Shown here: piece by piece, positions 20,539 through 20,936 of the stretch
How positions within the stretch are numbered: the stretch's first letter is position 1
Layout of the letters: each line of letters opens with the position of its first letter
NCBI GenBank assembly: GCA_036514635.1
Contig: DATBWU010000012.1
Location: 1 to 20,936 of the forward strand
DNA: 20,936 bases
Source: DASSFZ01 sp036514635
GTDB lineage: Bacteria > Chloroflexota > Anaerolineae > Fen-1058
Reading direction: 5' to 3'
Notes under the pieces: model-generated
The model's input: the letters and a program-made list of their open reading frames with translations, nothing else
The model's database searches: none
Told to the model about the DNA's origin: nothing
Program-made: the position numbers and the translations under genes

Positions 20539-20936
20539 TCACACGGTCACAGGCATTGTCGCTCGCTTGCGCGCTGTTTCCACATACTCCAGCGATTGAT
20601 GCCGGAAGTACGTGTTGTACAACTCGGCGTAGTGGCCGCCGCGCGCCATGAGCGATGCGTGGGCCCCTTCCTCGATGATCTTGCCCTCGCGCAGGACGAT
20701 GATGCGATCGACCAAGCGCACGGTGGAGAGCCGATGCGCGATCAGGATCGATGTGCTGTCTGCCAGGATCAGATCCAGCGCCTCTTTGATCTGCGACTCG
20801 GTGAAGGGGTCGATGCTGGCCGTGGCTTCGTCCAGGATGAAAATGGCGGGTCGCTGCGCCAAAACGCGCACCAGCGCGACGAGCTGGCGTTGTCCCATCG
20901 ACAGCCGATCGCCGCGTTCGCCCACGAAGCCACGGC
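20539..20936 (-). CDS. ABC transporter ATP-binding region, C-terminal part
   Basis: The frame is open from the right edge to a stop at 20539, about 132 residues. It contains the signature GFVGERGDRLSMGQRQL (LSMGQ in place of LSGGQ), Walker B with the catalytic Glu in AIFILDEATASID, the H-loop STSILIAHRLSTV, and a normal end, RGGHYAELYNTYF. The pattern fits exporters of the MsbA/LmrA type with fused membrane and ATPase domains, but the membrane part lies outside the window, so substrate and direction are unknown. The true start is beyond the edge; GTG 20925 is internal. maeB follows 21 nt downstream. Confidence 0.9.
   Translation of the reverse strand, partial: RGFVGERGDRLSMGQRQLVALVRVLAQRPAIFILDEATASIDPFTESQIKEALDLILADSTSILIAHRLSTVRLVDRIIVLREGKIIEEGAHASLMARGGHYAELYNTYFRHQSLEYVETARKRATMPVTV

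Overview
This GC-rich (roughly 60-65%) window is bacterial. It looks most like a member of the Chloroflexota (Anaerolineae/Caldilineae-like). That placement is an inference from the long PurL carrying PurS-like N-terminal sequence, the compact pur cluster, and the many short tandem and palindromic repeats between and inside genes; no rRNA or marker tree is available.

Layout. (1) 1-1340, minus strand: a Trm112-like zinc protein, a HEAT-repeat protein and the N-terminal part of a hydantoinase B/oxoprolinase subunit that runs off the left edge through an in-frame tandem repeat. (2) 1374-1834: back-to-back promoters, three tRNA genes on the plus strand (Ser-TGA, Ser-GCT, Arg-GCG) and a factor-independent terminator. 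(3) 1897-2688: an SDR oxidoreductase. (4) 2725-17300, plus strand: a large purine cluster, purL-purQ-bioY-purC-purE-purF-purD-[GxxExxY-purM fusion]-purN-purH-guaB. It covers every step from PRPP to IMP except adenylosuccinate lyase (purB), then IMP to XMP. PurE has class II (direct AIR carboxylase) features and no purK is present. (5) 17412-18091, minus: a PIN-domain protein overlapping a small unknown ORF, a possible toxin-antitoxin pair. (6) 18271-20936, minus: the end of an ABC transporter followed by a malic enzyme with a phosphotransacetylase-like C-terminal domain.

The striking feature is the repeat layer. At least eight sequence-distinct families, most built of 7-nt units, lie in almost every pur spacer. 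They also sit inside genes: PurL has five internal insertions plus a repeat-encoded tail, and PurM, PurN, PurE, BioY and HyuB carry repeat-encoded segments. Several stop codons (purL, bioY, purC, purE, purN) and the purQ start lie in or at the edge of a repeat.

The best candidate for an undescribed system is at 11669-12412. A GxxExxY-family PD-(D/E)XK-like ORF is bracketed by two inverted copies of the same ~45-bp repeat and sits between purD and purM. The right-hand repeat is translated as a linker, so the nuclease-like protein is fused in frame to PurM. This resembles a nuclease-plus-repeat mobile unit, loosely comparable to RAYT/REP systems. That mobile-unit reading is a hypothesis.
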